DNA of 20,924 nucleotides from CAXBNB01 sp040151475 (GTDB lineage: Bacteria > Bacteroidota > Bacteroidia > Cytophagales > Cyclobacteriaceae): positions 1-20,924 of the forward strand of contig NZ_JBDKWG010000072.1 of the NCBI RefSeq assembly GCF_040151475.1, read 5' to 3'. A program made the position numbers and the translations under genes. Under the pieces are notes generated by a model. That model was given only the letters and a program-made list of their open reading frames with translations, was not told where the DNA came from and did not search any database. Shown piece by piece: positions 1-9,284 of this stretch. Numbering within the stretch: position 1 is the first letter of the stretch; each line of letters starts with the position of its first letter.

Positions 1-192
1 ATCTGCCATTGCCGGACAGCCATACCCCCAATCTGCTTCTCCCGGAAGATCCTGGGTTACATAGTGATGCTCAAACATATTTACACCAATGCGGCTTTGT
101 CCAACTTCTCCAGATTGTTTTTGTTTGGAACAGGATAAACAGATGACACCACAAAATATCAACAATTTATTACTACAGGATTTCCAACTCAT
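1..192 (-). CDS. FG-GAP/VCBS-like lipoprotein, N-terminal part (runs off the left edge)
   Basis: Only the first 64 codons are present; the gene continues beyond base 1. The protein begins MSWKSCSNKLLIFCGVICLS followed by Cys21, a lipoprotein signal peptide with an LSC lipobox, so it should be anchored in a membrane. The mature part reaches a D-W-G-Y-G-C-P-A-M-A-D stretch at residues 54-64. That resembles the lead-in to a calcium-binding FG-GAP/VCBS repeat, where 'ADFD.DGD.D' would follow, but the repeat itself lies outside the window, so the family call is inferred. The ATG directly follows the stop codon of the esterase gene with no spacer, so it is very likely the last visible gene of the same operon and translationally coupled. 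The partial FG-GAP protein at the right edge of the window has a similar style. Confidence 0.6.
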   Translation of the reverse strand, partial: MSWKSCSNKLLIFCGVICLSCSKQKQSGEVGQSRIGVNMFEHHYVTQDLPGEADWGYGCPAMAD

Positions 193-2097
193 TTATTTTA
201 CAGATTTGACCTTTATATTGACACTCCCCCAAAAACATCTTCTGGTAATAGGCATATAATCTTTAGTTTCATACTTTGCCAAAAGCTTTATTTCATAATT
301 ATCAGGACAGTCTTCGGCTATTTTTACAATCGAGCTTACCGTAATCCCATCACAACTCCATTTAGCCGCTAAACTTTCGGCATGTTGATTTTCTTTAAGT
401 ATCTCTATATAGGGATCGTCATAAAAAAGCTTTGTTCTATGCCCGGAAGTATAGATCATTACCTGCTCTCCAGGTGAGATTATTCCATCGCCATTGCCAG
501 TGCCAAAGACAGCATCTTTGACCAATCTCCCATCGTCTATGGAAATCTCTTCAAACTGCGGCACAGCAAAAAATACGGGTACATCAAATTCTTCTTTGAA
601 CATCAATGTATCATAGCTGATACTAAGAATAATTTTCACCTCGGAGGGCTCTCCATCAGTAGGTGCTTGTTTTTTGCAGCTTAAGATAACCTCCTCAGAA
701 TAAAGAAACATTGAATCTACGCTCTGAAAAATCTCATACTCTTCTTTATCAGTAGAGACTGAACCATCTGTAGCTTTTAGCTTAAAACTCACTTTTTTTG
801 CTCCATCCAACATACCTCCCAGATTAACCAACTGTATCACCATCTTATTTTCTTCTCCCACACGAATCATTTTTTTACCATTTTCTAATTCGTGATTAAC
901 AAAAACCAACCTTGGTTGTTCTTTTTTAGAAATGCCTATTTCATGCCCTTGGCCATCAAGTTCAAAACTCAACCTTCCATCACTGTCTGCTTTTTTTGTC
1001 ATCAACTTCAATTGGCCGCTCTCGTGTTCATAATGTCTTATTTGATATTCTACCTTTGGTTCGTATATAGGAGCTGTTACAATAGATGCATTGAAACCAT
1101 CCAAAGGAGGGGCAATCGGAAGCCATTTTTTTGTATAAAAACCAAACCCATCTTTGGAAACATTTCTTAAATAGGTCAACCCAGAACTCTTTTTATTGCT
1201 TTTGACTGAATAATCCCAAATTTCAAAATCAGAATACAAATCATAATGTGACCATTGTTTGTCCAGAGGCTTAGGGTTTCTGAAAGCCCTATCCACAAAG
1301 TTCATTGCCATTTCAAAAACATCAGTCTCTCCTTTGTTATCCACTTTGTGTCCTCCTGAAAATTCCCAGTATTCATAGTCCATATTTCCCTGCCAAAGCG
1401 CACCTTTGTGCACTTCCCTGTTTTGACTGCTCAATTCCCCGACCGAACTATTATGCAATCTTGTTTTCACATCTTTCAAATTCTCAAATGTGTGCCTCAG
1501 AGAATAAAGAGTATTGTTATCAGGATAACCAACATGAAACTCAGGGCTTCCGGTCATATTAACTGCTGCACCAATCATATCGGGATACTTACCAGCTATA
1601 AAAAAAGACATAAAGCCCCCCATACTATATCCAATAATCCCACGGTGTTCTCTATCTGACAGGGTGTTGTATGAAGCATCAATATGGGCAACCAGTTCCG
1701 GGAAATAATCCTTCATTTGAACATCAAAACTGACATGATCCGGACAACCGATATTGTAGGGTCGGTGCAAAGACTCTATTATCCTGCCGTCCCACATGAC
1801 TAGCATTACCTGATATTTATTTACAAGTCTTCCAATCATTTCATATTCCAATAAAGCGTTGTAGTCCTGATAATGTCTTCCGCCATATCCATGAAAGAAA
1901 TAAATTACAGGGTACTGCTTTGAATCACTTTCATAATCTTCGGGTAGATAAATACGATAGCTCCTTTCAGCTTCAAATGTTTTACTAAAATGACTTTTAT
2001 CTTGATAGGCATTAGGCAATTGTTGTGATATACCATAAAAAGAACAACAGGTTAATATCAAGAACAACCCGTAACCAACTTTCATATTTGTTTTCAT
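193..2097 (-). CDS. Secreted esterase, alpha/beta-hydrolase fold (esterase D type) with a long C-terminal extension
   Basis: A 634-residue protein with an N-terminal export signal (hydrophobic stretch about residues 8-24). Residues 35-275 match the putative esterase/feruloyl-esterase-like alpha/beta-hydrolase family. They include the strand-turn YFFHGYGG (66-73), the nucleophile elbow GYSMGG (156-161, Ser158) and a candidate catalytic histidine in WEFSGGH (His250). In polysaccharide loci such enzymes usually remove acetyl or other ester groups from glycans; the substrate here is unknown. Residues about 280-634 are not esterase. They look like beta-rich, Ig- or CARDB-like modules and contain a G-N-G-D-G-I-I-S-P-G-E motif near residue 535, typical of extracellular adhesion or ornamental domains. 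The start lies 5 bases after the GH20 stop, and the next gene follows without a gap, so all three should be co-transcribed. Confidence 0.8.
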   Translation of the reverse strand: MKTNMKVGYGLFLILTCCSFYGISQQLPNAYQDKSHFSKTFEAERSYRIYLPEDYESDSKQYPVIYFFHGYGGRHYQDYNALLEYEMIGRLVNKYQVMLVMWDGRIIESLHRPYNIGCPDHVSFDVQMKDYFPELVAHIDASYNTLSDREHRGIIGYSMGGFMSFFIAGKYPDMIGAAVNMTGSPEFHVGYPDNNTLYSLRHTFENLKDVKTRLHNSSVGELSSQNREVHKGALWQGNMDYEYWEFSGGHKVDNKGETDVFEMAMNFVDRAFRNPKPLDKQWSHYDLYSDFEIWDYSVKSNKKSSGLTYLRNVSKDGFGFYTKKWLPIAPPLDGFNASIVTAPIYEPKVEYQIRHYEHESGQLKLMTKKADSDGRLSFELDGQGHEIGISKKEQPRLVFVNHELENGKKMIRVGEENKMVIQLVNLGGMLDGAKKVSFKLKATDGSVSTDKEEYEIFQSVDSMFLYSEEVILSCKKQAPTDGEPSEVKIILSISYDTLMFKEEFDVPVFFAVPQFEEISIDDGRLVKDAVFGTGNGDGIISPGEQVMIYTSGHRTKLFYDDPYIEILKENQHAESLAAKWSCDGITVSSIVKIAEDCPDNYEIKLLAKYETKDYMPITRRCFWGSVNIKVKSVK

Positions 2098-2102
2098 CTT
2101 AT

Positions 2103-4334
2103 CTAATCTTCTAACCTTTCAGCTTCCAAACCTGTGACAGGAATATTATGAAGCTCAGAAAAATCGGTAATCACTTTACTCAATTGCTTTCTCCAATCCT
2201 CAATCCCCATTCTCTCAAATGGTGCTAACATGTACTCCAAACCTTTACGACGATCGGCAAAATGGTCTTTCACATCATCATATACATGGAGAAAATCTTT
2301 TCCTCCAACACCAGCTCCTTTTGCAAGACGGCTTTTGCCCCAGGTCGCATTTAGTGCCTTCCACATTTCGTTCTGTTCTTGTAGTATTTTACCTGACAAT
2401 TGATGTGCTTCCACCAATAAACTAACTGCTTGATTCTCGCTATCAGCTTTTGAAGCCCGTACCAAATAGTCTTCAACCTTTGCTAAATTGATTACCATAT
2501 TCATAGTATATCTCTCCAAAAGCGCAATGGAAAGTAGTACTTCCAGATTATAGCTATTGTGCCGTACCCGTGTGATATTTCGAATCAGATGAAGAATCAA
2601 TCGCTGGTTCTTTTCAAGCAGCACAGTAGCTTCATTGATTTTCTCAGCATATTTAACAGTGAAAACAGGCTCAACACTTAAATCTTTAGCTGAAGGAATC
2701 ATGAGTGGGTCTATCAAAAGATCTTGCATTTCTCCTCCTACTCCTTTTCCTTTAGAATTGCCATACCCTCTGGTTCGTTCCACTGACTCTTTCCTTTCCC
2801 ATAAGTCTTCATAAAACCTGGCCCCTTCCTGCAATCCGACGTAAGTCTCTACCATATCCGGGCTGTCCATGCCATAAAACAAATCCATGAAATCGATAAT
2901 ATTCTGCTGAAGTGAGGGAGTATTTTTAGTCCAACCATATTGTGTTACTGTAGCCCATCCCAGCCAAAAAGTCTCACTATGCAAACCTGCGTCATCCCAG
3001 GCGGCAGCAAATGTGCCTATAAGATTTGCTCCTTCACCTTCTCTATTTGATATATCTCTATAGGCATCACTCAACCTCCCATTGATTTGGCGATTTCTGT
3101 ATTTCGTTGAAAAATAATTTGGAAACAGGTATTCTGCTCCTTGCATTGAACTATATGAAAGCTGATCAATACCAGCCTTGGTTTCGTTAACAGACCATTC
3201 CTTTGTTTTATGAGGCCCCATAATAGCATCAATAACATCACTGGGGACTTTCGAAATATCCTTTGGTAATAATGGGTATTCTACCCAGGCCAAAACTCTT
3301 CTGTTCCTTTCCTTCATCCATTTATTTACCCTTTGTAAATATTCTACCCAAGCTTTGCTACGATTTTCTTCGTTGTACTCATTCTTACACTCACCGCAGA
3401 TGCCCGCATAATACACTTCGTCTGTAGAAACGAAAAAGTAGTCAACTCCGGGAGTTGCGTCTATCATGTCCTGATACATGTCAAAAATAAGTTCCATTGC
3501 TTCATCGTTACACATACAAGCCTGATAGTTGCTTTCATGATCTGCTTTCAAATGTTCAAACTCTTTGTGCTTCAAAACATAGGCCATGTGAGCAGGTGCT
3601 TGCACATTAGGCACGAGCTGAATAAACCTGTCTAATGCGTATTTGGTCAGTTCCTGCATTTCTTCTTTGGTAAATGCATCAGGGCTACCAATTATTGGAT
3701 GAGATGGATATTCGTATTTATCCTCAATTTCAAATGCAATAGCATTAATTTTGAAGTAGGCAGACCAATCAATATATCTCTTTAGAGTTGCTACTTTATC
3801 CCTATGGTGTTTCGTATCCCAATGGATAAACCTCAACTCCAGATCCGGCCAGTCGGTAATAGTTCCTAATGGTAGCTGGAATTTACCTCTCGGTGTAGGT
3901 TTCATAAGCTGTATAAAGCTTTGAACACCATAAAAAAGGCCTGTTTCATCATTCCCTTCAATTCTCACACTTCCGTCCGATATGGTAATCTTATAAGCCT
4001 GTTTTGAATTAGATAAATTAGCTATTCCTTTAACTGCTTCTTTGTTGACCCTCAACTCTATTTTTCCAGAACCTTGTCCAGAAAATTTCAGACTGTGTAA
4101 TTCCTGAACCCTTTCTGCAAAACTACTCGTGATTTTATTGGGAACAGATTTATCAAACCTTACCTGCCATGAATCATCTATGAGTATATTTTTATTTTCC
4201 AAGTCAACCTTTTGAGGGGCCGGGAAAATGGCGTACCCCATGCTTCGTAAATCAGTAACCGATTGTGCGTTTACCTTATAAAAAACACAGACAATTAGAA
4301 ATACTGATAAATTGAATTTTATAAATTTATTCAT
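2103..4334 (-). CDS. Beta-N-acetylhexosaminidase-like glycoside hydrolase, family GH20
   Basis: A 743-residue exported enzyme with a signal peptide ending near VNAQ (residues 21-24). Residues 30-150 form the alpha/beta domain that precedes GH20 catalytic domains, including IFPAPQKV and the DETGLFYGVQSFIQLM block (129-144). The TIM-barrel domain starts around TDWPDLELRFIHWD (160-173). It carries the acid/base pair Asp305-Glu306 in FFVSTDEVYY, the D-E pair GH20 enzymes use for substrate-assisted cleavage of terminal beta-GlcNAc or GalNAc. The usual H-x-G-G-D-E is replaced by V-S-T-D-E, followed by a C-G-E-C pair (C313, C316), so this is a divergent subgroup. The last 260 residues are mostly helical and not recognised. 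It sits 21 bases downstream of the FG-GAP gene and 5 bases before the esterase, which fits surface or periplasmic trimming of an N-acetylhexosamine glycan. Confidence 0.8.
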   Translation of the reverse strand: MNKFIKFNLSVFLIVCVFYKVNAQSVTDLRSMGYAIFPAPQKVDLENKNILIDDSWQVRFDKSVPNKITSSFAERVQELHSLKFSGQGSGKIELRVNKEAVKGIANLSNSKQAYKITISDGSVRIEGNDETGLFYGVQSFIQLMKPTPRGKFQLPLGTITDWPDLELRFIHWDTKHHRDKVATLKRYIDWSAYFKINAIAFEIEDKYEYPSHPIIGSPDAFTKEEMQELTKYALDRFIQLVPNVQAPAHMAYVLKHKEFEHLKADHESNYQACMCNDEAMELIFDMYQDMIDATPGVDYFFVSTDEVYYAGICGECKNEYNEENRSKAWVEYLQRVNKWMKERNRRVLAWVEYPLLPKDISKVPSDVIDAIMGPHKTKEWSVNETKAGIDQLSYSSMQGAEYLFPNYFSTKYRNRQINGRLSDAYRDISNREGEGANLIGTFAAAWDDAGLHSETFWLGWATVTQYGWTKNTPSLQQNIIDFMDLFYGMDSPDMVETYVGLQEGARFYEDLWERKESVERTRGYGNSKGKGVGGEMQDLLIDPLMIPSAKDLSVEPVFTVKYAEKINEATVLLEKNQRLILHLIRNITRVRHNSYNLEVLLSIALLERYTMNMVINLAKVEDYLVRASKADSENQAVSLLVEAHQLSGKILQEQNEMWKALNATWGKSRLAKGAGVGGKDFLHVYDDVKDHFADRRKGLEYMLAPFERMGIEDWRKQLSKVITDFSELHNIPVTGLEAERLED

Positions 4335-4355
4335 TGATTGTTTTACCTTTTAAAA

Positions 4356-7300
4356 TTATTGAGCCACCTCAAACACTTGCAAAGGGGCATTGTTGTTGGC
4401 TATCAGGATTAAGTCCTGGGGCACTTTCTTGAGTACACACACAGCCCGTGCATCTCCAGGAATGTAAATCCCGCTCTTCTGATATTCGACTGGACTAAAC
4501 TTTCCTGCACCATTTCCTACTAAAAGAAGACCATAAAAAGCATCGTTTCTGGGGGTTTCCACCTCGGATACAAACAAATTGCCAACTGAGAGTATATCTT
4601 TATGCCCATCACGGTTAAAATCTCCGGAGACCATACTATTGATATTGGATAATTGAGCAGCATCCGGCAATACTTTAAGTTCCATTTTCCCATTGCCTTT
4701 GTTTTCTACATAAACACTGGAAAAAATATTCGCTTTATAGTGTACAGATGCATCAAGTGCTGCCGGACTATATACATCTTGCAATGTGGCTTTGGCAAAG
4801 GCTGTATAACTCTTAAACTTAGTAGCCAATTCCGGGATCTGCTCAGACGAACATTGACGTCCACGTACAGGATATTGCGTTCCACCATTGTAATAGCTCA
4901 AAACAATATCCAACTTCTCATTGCTATCATAATCATAGGCATATATGTCAAATGTTTCCTCTTCTGAAGCCTGGTACTTGTAGTTTAGTCCCAAATTCCC
5001 AAACACCAAATCTTCATCGCCATCCGAATCAAAATCATCGGCTATTACAGAAAACCACCAGCCAGTGGTGTTTTTCATGTTAAATTTTTCTGTAACATCT
5101 AAAAAATTTCCCTGATTGTTTTCGAGAAATAAAATTGGCATCCACTCCCCCACGACCACCAAATCAAGATCACCATCGGTATCAAAATCAGTAGCCACTG
5201 CGGAAGTCACCAATCCGGGAGACACTAACCCTGATGCCTTTTGATCTGTAACATCAATAAATCCAGCTTCTCCATTTTTAGATACATTTTCTAAAAGATA
5301 GCTGCGAGGAGGTAGTGGATATTGTCCTGGAACAAGCCTTCCTCCCACGAATAGATCCTGGTCACCATCCTGATCAAAGTCAATAGGAATCGCACATGAA
5401 CCGCTTATATTCATTTCAGGAAGAGCAGCAATGGCTTTTTGAAATTCACCTGTTCCATTATTCAGGTACAACCTGTCTTGAAGCATTGGAGAATTCTTTT
5501 CAAATTCATTGCCTCCACTGATAACATAGAGGTCTAAGTTTCTATCTCCATTGGCATCAAAAAACAATGCTCCTAAATCTTCTTGTGGATAGTCTTTTTC
5601 CCACGGCCCTGAAACAATACTAAATTTTCCATCCGATTGTTGAATAAAGAGCTGACCTTTTGAACCAGCTGCCCCACCTACATAAACATCCTCCAGATCA
5701 TCTCCATTTATATCTCCCACTGTAATCCCCGGCCCAAATTGAGACATTTTATGTGGCAACAAAGGTTCTTTTTCAAAATCGTTGTAATCATTTTCAACGT
5801 GCGTAAAGGACAAACCATACTCTCCTTTGACCTCTTTAAAATATGGCGTAAATGGCTTGCTTACAGTAGATTTAGGCAATACAGAATCCTTGTAATCAAT
5901 CAGCATCACCTGATTGGTCGAAACATCAAATAACTCTTGCTGACGACCGTCAGGCCATGTGACAGTTACTTTATCAATGATCTCATTGGATCCTGTACCA
6001 AAATGAATTATTGGCTCGACAGAAGACTGATAACCTCTGGTAAGTGTAAGTTCCTGAAACTGAAGTTGTCCGTTATGATTCAACTGAATCTTAGTGCCTA
6101 ACCCGAAAGGGTTTTGCTTACTCCCCTTTAATTTGAATCTTAAAAAACGATTTTCAGAGTATTCGTTTGACTTATTCTCAAAAATCATAGCAACAGAATC
6201 TACATTATTGACCAGGATATCCAAATCACCATCGTTATCCAGGTCGCTATAGGAAGCCCCATTTGAGAATCCCCTAAAGTCAAGTCCCCAATCGGAAGAC
6301 ACATTTTCATATTTGAGACCATTGGTATTCTTATATGCATAGTTGGGAACTTTTGCCGAGGGTATGTCTTTTTCCAGTTCTACGTAATCTTTATATCTGG
6401 CCAAAAAAGATTTTTTCGTAATAAGTTTAAAAAAATCTTTGTTGTTGATATCTCTTCTTATGCCGTTGGAGATAAAAACATCTTTCCAACCATCATTGTC
6501 CATATCCATAAACAATGTAGCCCAACTCCAATCAGTAGAAGACATTCCTGTCATCCTTGAAACATCACTAAAAAACGGCAATCCATCTTCACGGGTACCT
6601 TGGTTGAGTTGAAGGCTATTTTGCATATATTGATAGTGAAAACCCAGTGACACAACCTCCTGAAAAAAAGATGGATTCATGCTGCTCATATTGGCTTTAG
6701 ATCGAAAATTATCCGCAGGATTCATTTCGGCCTGGATCAAATCCAACAAGCCATCATTATTGAAATCTGCTATATCCACACCCATTCCAAAAAAAGAAAT
6801 ATGTTTGGTGGTTTCTTTGACCGCTTCACGAAAAGTACCATCTCCGTTATTAAAGTAAAAATAATCCGGAGTAGAAAAATCATTGGATACATATAAATCA
6901 GACCAACCATCCTGGTTGAAATCACCAACTGTTGCACTTAAGGATAACCCATAAGAGATCAACCCAGACTTTTTGGTAACATCTTTAAAGTAACCCCTAC
7001 CATCATTTTCAAACAAATGATCTGTATCTGCCTCTGGTACGCTATCCATTTTTTCTCTATAAAAGGAATTTGGGTTTTGAAAATTTGGATAGGGGTAATT
7101 GGCAACATATAAATCCAAATCCCCATCTCTATCGTAATCAAAAAAAGTAGATTGAGTACTGTGTCCATTGTCCGAAACTCCTCTTTGCTCTGCTGACTCG
7201 GTAAATGTCAGGTTCTGATTGTTGACATACAACCTATTCTCTTTTTGCATTTCTTTCGTACCAGATACCGAAACATAAATATCCAAAAAACCATCACCAT

Positions 7301-7664
7301 TTACATCAGCCATGGTTGCTCCAGAGTTCCATTGTCCATATTCTATAAATCCAGCTTCTTCGGTTATATCTTTAAACTTCAAACCTCCTAGGTTTAGATA
7401 CAATTTATTTCCTACCATATTCCCTGCAAAAAAAACATCCTGCAATCCATCATTGTTAATGTCTCCTACTGTCACTCCTGCTCCAAAATGAATACACCTG
7501 AAAGTGAAAAAGTTAAAATCACTACTTATATTGATATAATTACCAAAATCAATACCACTCTCATCCGAAGGAATGGAACGAAACAAGGTTGCCTTTTCTT
7601 CCTGCTTCTTTGCGCAAGAGAATAGAAATAAGCATACCCATAAGGCTATTCCAAGTCTTTTCAA
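4356..7664 (-). CDS. FG-GAP/VCBS repeat lipoprotein with UnbV/ASPIC domain (CRTAC1-like)
   Basis: A 1102-residue lipoprotein: the leader MKRLGIALWVCLFLFSC ends in a lipobox with Cys17. Fourteen Asp-rich calcium-loop motifs of the form D-x-[DN/G]-x-D/N run through the chain, for example DINNDGLQD (68-76), DVNGDGFLD, DYDRDGDLD, DLDNDGDLD and DFNRDGHKD. They are typical of FG-GAP/VCBS blades that fold as beta-propellers. The repeats fall in two blocks separated by an UnbV/ASPIC domain at about 518-578, with the hallmarks NPFGLGTKIQL, LTRGYQSS and VTWPDGRQQELFD. Proteins of this architecture often follow susC/susD in Bacteroidota glycan loci and are presumed surface glycan-binding or accessory factors; no enzymatic activity is established. 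It starts 76 bases after susD, across a hairpin, and leads directly into the GH20 gene. Confidence 0.88.
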   Translation of the reverse strand: MKRLGIALWVCLFLFSCAKKQEEKATLFRSIPSDESGIDFGNYINISSDFNFFTFRCIHFGAGVTVGDINNDGLQDVFFAGNMVGNKLYLNLGGLKFKDITEEAGFIEYGQWNSGATMADVNGDGFLDIYVSVSGTKEMQKENRLYVNNQNLTFTESAEQRGVSDNGHSTQSTFFDYDRDGDLDLYVANYPYPNFQNPNSFYREKMDSVPEADTDHLFENDGRGYFKDVTKKSGLISYGLSLSATVGDFNQDGWSDLYVSNDFSTPDYFYFNNGDGTFREAVKETTKHISFFGMGVDIADFNNDGLLDLIQAEMNPADNFRSKANMSSMNPSFFQEVVSLGFHYQYMQNSLQLNQGTREDGLPFFSDVSRMTGMSSTDWSWATLFMDMDNDGWKDVFISNGIRRDINNKDFFKLITKKSFLARYKDYVELEKDIPSAKVPNYAYKNTNGLKYENVSSDWGLDFRGFSNGASYSDLDNDGDLDILVNNVDSVAMIFENKSNEYSENRFLRFKLKGSKQNPFGLGTKIQLNHNGQLQFQELTLTRGYQSSVEPIIHFGTGSNEIIDKVTVTWPDGRQQELFDVSTNQVMLIDYKDSVLPKSTVSKPFTPYFKEVKGEYGLSFTHVENDYNDFEKEPLLPHKMSQFGPGITVGDINGDDLEDVYVGGAAGSKGQLFIQQSDGKFSIVSGPWEKDYPQEDLGALFFDANGDRNLDLYVISGGNEFEKNSPMLQDRLYLNNGTGEFQKAIAALPEMNISGSCAIPIDFDQDGDQDLFVGGRLVPGQYPLPPRSYLLENVSKNGEAGFIDVTDQKASGLVSPGLVTSAVATDFDTDGDLDLVVVGEWMPILFLENNQGNFLDVTEKFNMKNTTGWWFSVIADDFDSDGDEDLVFGNLGLNYKYQASEEETFDIYAYDYDSNEKLDIVLSYYNGGTQYPVRGRQCSSEQIPELATKFKSYTAFAKATLQDVYSPAALDASVHYKANIFSSVYVENKGNGKMELKVLPDAAQLSNINSMVSGDFNRDGHKDILSVGNLFVSEVETPRNDAFYGLLLVGNGAGKFSPVEYQKSGIYIPGDARAVCVLKKVPQDLILIANNNAPLQVFEVAQ

Positions 7665-7690
7665 TTTAGTTAGTGGATTAGCAAATAGAA

Positions 7691-7713
7691 GGAAGGCTCA
7701 AAGTGAGCCCTCC
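7691..7713 (-). promoter_or_regulatory. Intercistronic RNA hairpin between susD and the FG-GAP gene
   Basis: Two 10-base arms (7691-7700 and 7704-7713) pair around a 3-base loop; on the plus strand they are GGAAGGCTCA and TGAGCCCTCC. In the minus-strand transcript all ten positions can pair, counting one G-U. The hairpin lies between the susD stop (7741) and the FG-GAP start (7664). No long U-run follows it in the minus direction, so it is better read as a partial terminator, processing site or 3'-end stabiliser than as a full terminator. The pairing is seen; the role is inferred. Confidence 0.6.
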
Positions 7714-7740
7714 ATTTATTCGTTTTATTTGTTAAATAAA

Positions 7741-9246
7741 CTAAATACCCATTTTAGGATTGATGTCAACCTCACTTTGTGGAATTGGCAATAGATAATG
7801 TTTACTCGAATTGAAATTAGGTTGAGGTTCTAAAGAGTTTGCTCCTTTGAATACTTCATCTCCGAGGTTTCTTCTCTTAATATCAAACCATCTTTTGTAT
7901 TCAAAAGATAATTCCAGCCTTCTTTCTTCTAAAACAAGGTCTCTAAATGAATCTTTGTCTAAACCACTGGAATTAACATCCGGAGGAAAAGTAGAAACTG
8001 CGTCAGGCCAAATCCTTGCTCTGGCTCTTACCTGATTTACATAACCTTGTGCTTCTGCCGTAGGGCCATTCAGTTCATTGAGTGCTTCGGCAGCAATTAA
8101 AAGCACTTCTGCATATCTGAAAATGGTGTAATTGAAATCTGACCGTCTTCCAGAGCCACTGTTATTTCCCATAAACCTATTGTACTTGGCAATATGAGGT
8201 CTCTTTACTACTGGAAAATTGGTATAATGCCATTCTACACCTTTCCCATCAACAACGGTGGTGTCAAAAGCTACTCCTTTACGGTAGTCTCTATCATCCC
8301 AATCATCATATACATCCATTGACGGTACAATAATACTCCATCCTGCAACAGAGCCGGAAAGTCCACCTACACCAGTTAATGGAGACATGGTGTCGTCATT
8401 ATCAGAATGACGTTGTTGACCTAAAAAATCAACGGCCAAAATATGTTCCGCAATTCCATTTTGTTTATTGGCATTAAACAAATCCTGATAATCATCCACC
8501 AAGTCATAACCAAAATCGGCTTTATGATCAATTACCCATTTGGCATTATCATACGCCTGTTGCCAGTTTTCTATCGTAAGATGTACTGCTGCCAGAGCAG
8601 TTGCTACTGTTCCCCTGCTCACCCGGGTTCGTGCACTTGCCGCATATTCATTGGGTAGTCGTCCCTCAACAAAAGCAAATTCCAAATCCTCAATTACCCT
8701 TTTGTATATTTCTGATTCCGGAGTTTTTCCAATACTAGCTGCCTCTGCTACTTCAGTTACAGGTGCATCAAAATAAGGCATATCACCAAACACCTGAACG
8801 TAGGTAAAATAAACAATAGCCCTCAAAGCCCTGGCTTCAGCCTCTAATCTCAACTTTATCGCTTCATCCGCATCTATCTGACGAGCTCCTTTTATAGTAG
8901 TATTGGCGGCATTAATAATATCAAAAGCTCTGGTCCAAATAATAGAAGAATAATAATTTTCCGGGGTGGCCCTAAACTCATTGATTTCAAAATTCTGTGA
9001 AGCGGCACCAGGATTACCAACATCGACCATATCACTTAAGAGAAGTAGTGCCTGGGTGAATTCCCCACCCCAGGCAACATCTGAAGTCATTCTGCCATAA
9101 ATACCAAATATACCAGCTTCTACATCAGCATAAGACTGGAAAAATCCCTCAGGAGCAAGAATTGACTTAGGCTCTTCCTCCAAGTCAGAGCAACCAACAA
9201 GTACCAAAACAGCACTTACAAACAATATCTTAATATAATTTTTCAT
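7741..9246 (-). CDS. SusD/RagB-family outer-membrane glycan-binding lipoprotein
   Basis: A 501-residue lipoprotein: leader MKNYIKILFVSAVLVLVGCS with lipobox LVGC (Cys19), then an acidic S-D-L-E-E-E-P stretch resembling the surface-export signal of Bacteroidota. The start of the mature chain (APEGFFQSYADVEAGIFGIY) and the helical TPR-like region with LRLEAEARALRAIVYFTYVQ are standard SusD features. So is the C-terminal block LEERRLELSFEYKRWFDIKR near residues 440-458. SusD proteins cap the SusC barrel and capture oligosaccharides at the cell surface. The gene follows susC by 38 bases and should be co-transcribed and form a complex with it. Length is normal and no damage is visible. The ligand cannot be read from the sequence. 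Confidence 0.95.
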   Translation of the reverse strand: MKNYIKILFVSAVLVLVGCSDLEEEPKSILAPEGFFQSYADVEAGIFGIYGRMTSDVAWGGEFTQALLLLSDMVDVGNPGAASQNFEINEFRATPENYYSSIIWTRAFDIINAANTTIKGARQIDADEAIKLRLEAEARALRAIVYFTYVQVFGDMPYFDAPVTEVAEAASIGKTPESEIYKRVIEDLEFAFVEGRLPNEYAASARTRVSRGTVATALAAVHLTIENWQQAYDNAKWVIDHKADFGYDLVDDYQDLFNANKQNGIAEHILAVDFLGQQRHSDNDDTMSPLTGVGGLSGSVAGWSIIVPSMDVYDDWDDRDYRKGVAFDTTVVDGKGVEWHYTNFPVVKRPHIAKYNRFMGNNSGSGRRSDFNYTIFRYAEVLLIAAEALNELNGPTAEAQGYVNQVRARARIWPDAVSTFPPDVNSSGLDKDSFRDLVLEERRLELSFEYKRWFDIKRRNLGDEVFKGANSLEPQPNFNSSKHYLLPIPQSEVDINPKMGI

Positions 9247-9284
9247 TTCCTTTATCTATTTAGATTTTAAAAATAAGGATAGCA

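Noticed and set aside
4653..4967. 104-codon plus-strand frame
   Set aside because: Lies wholly inside the FG-GAP gene on the opposite strand, whose repeat motifs prove the minus-strand frame; a shadow.
4356..7664. The repeated D-x-D-x-D blocks as a DNA repeat array
   Set aside because: The repetition is at protein level (FG-GAP blades) with varied codons; no tandem DNA repeat or CRISPR-like spacing.
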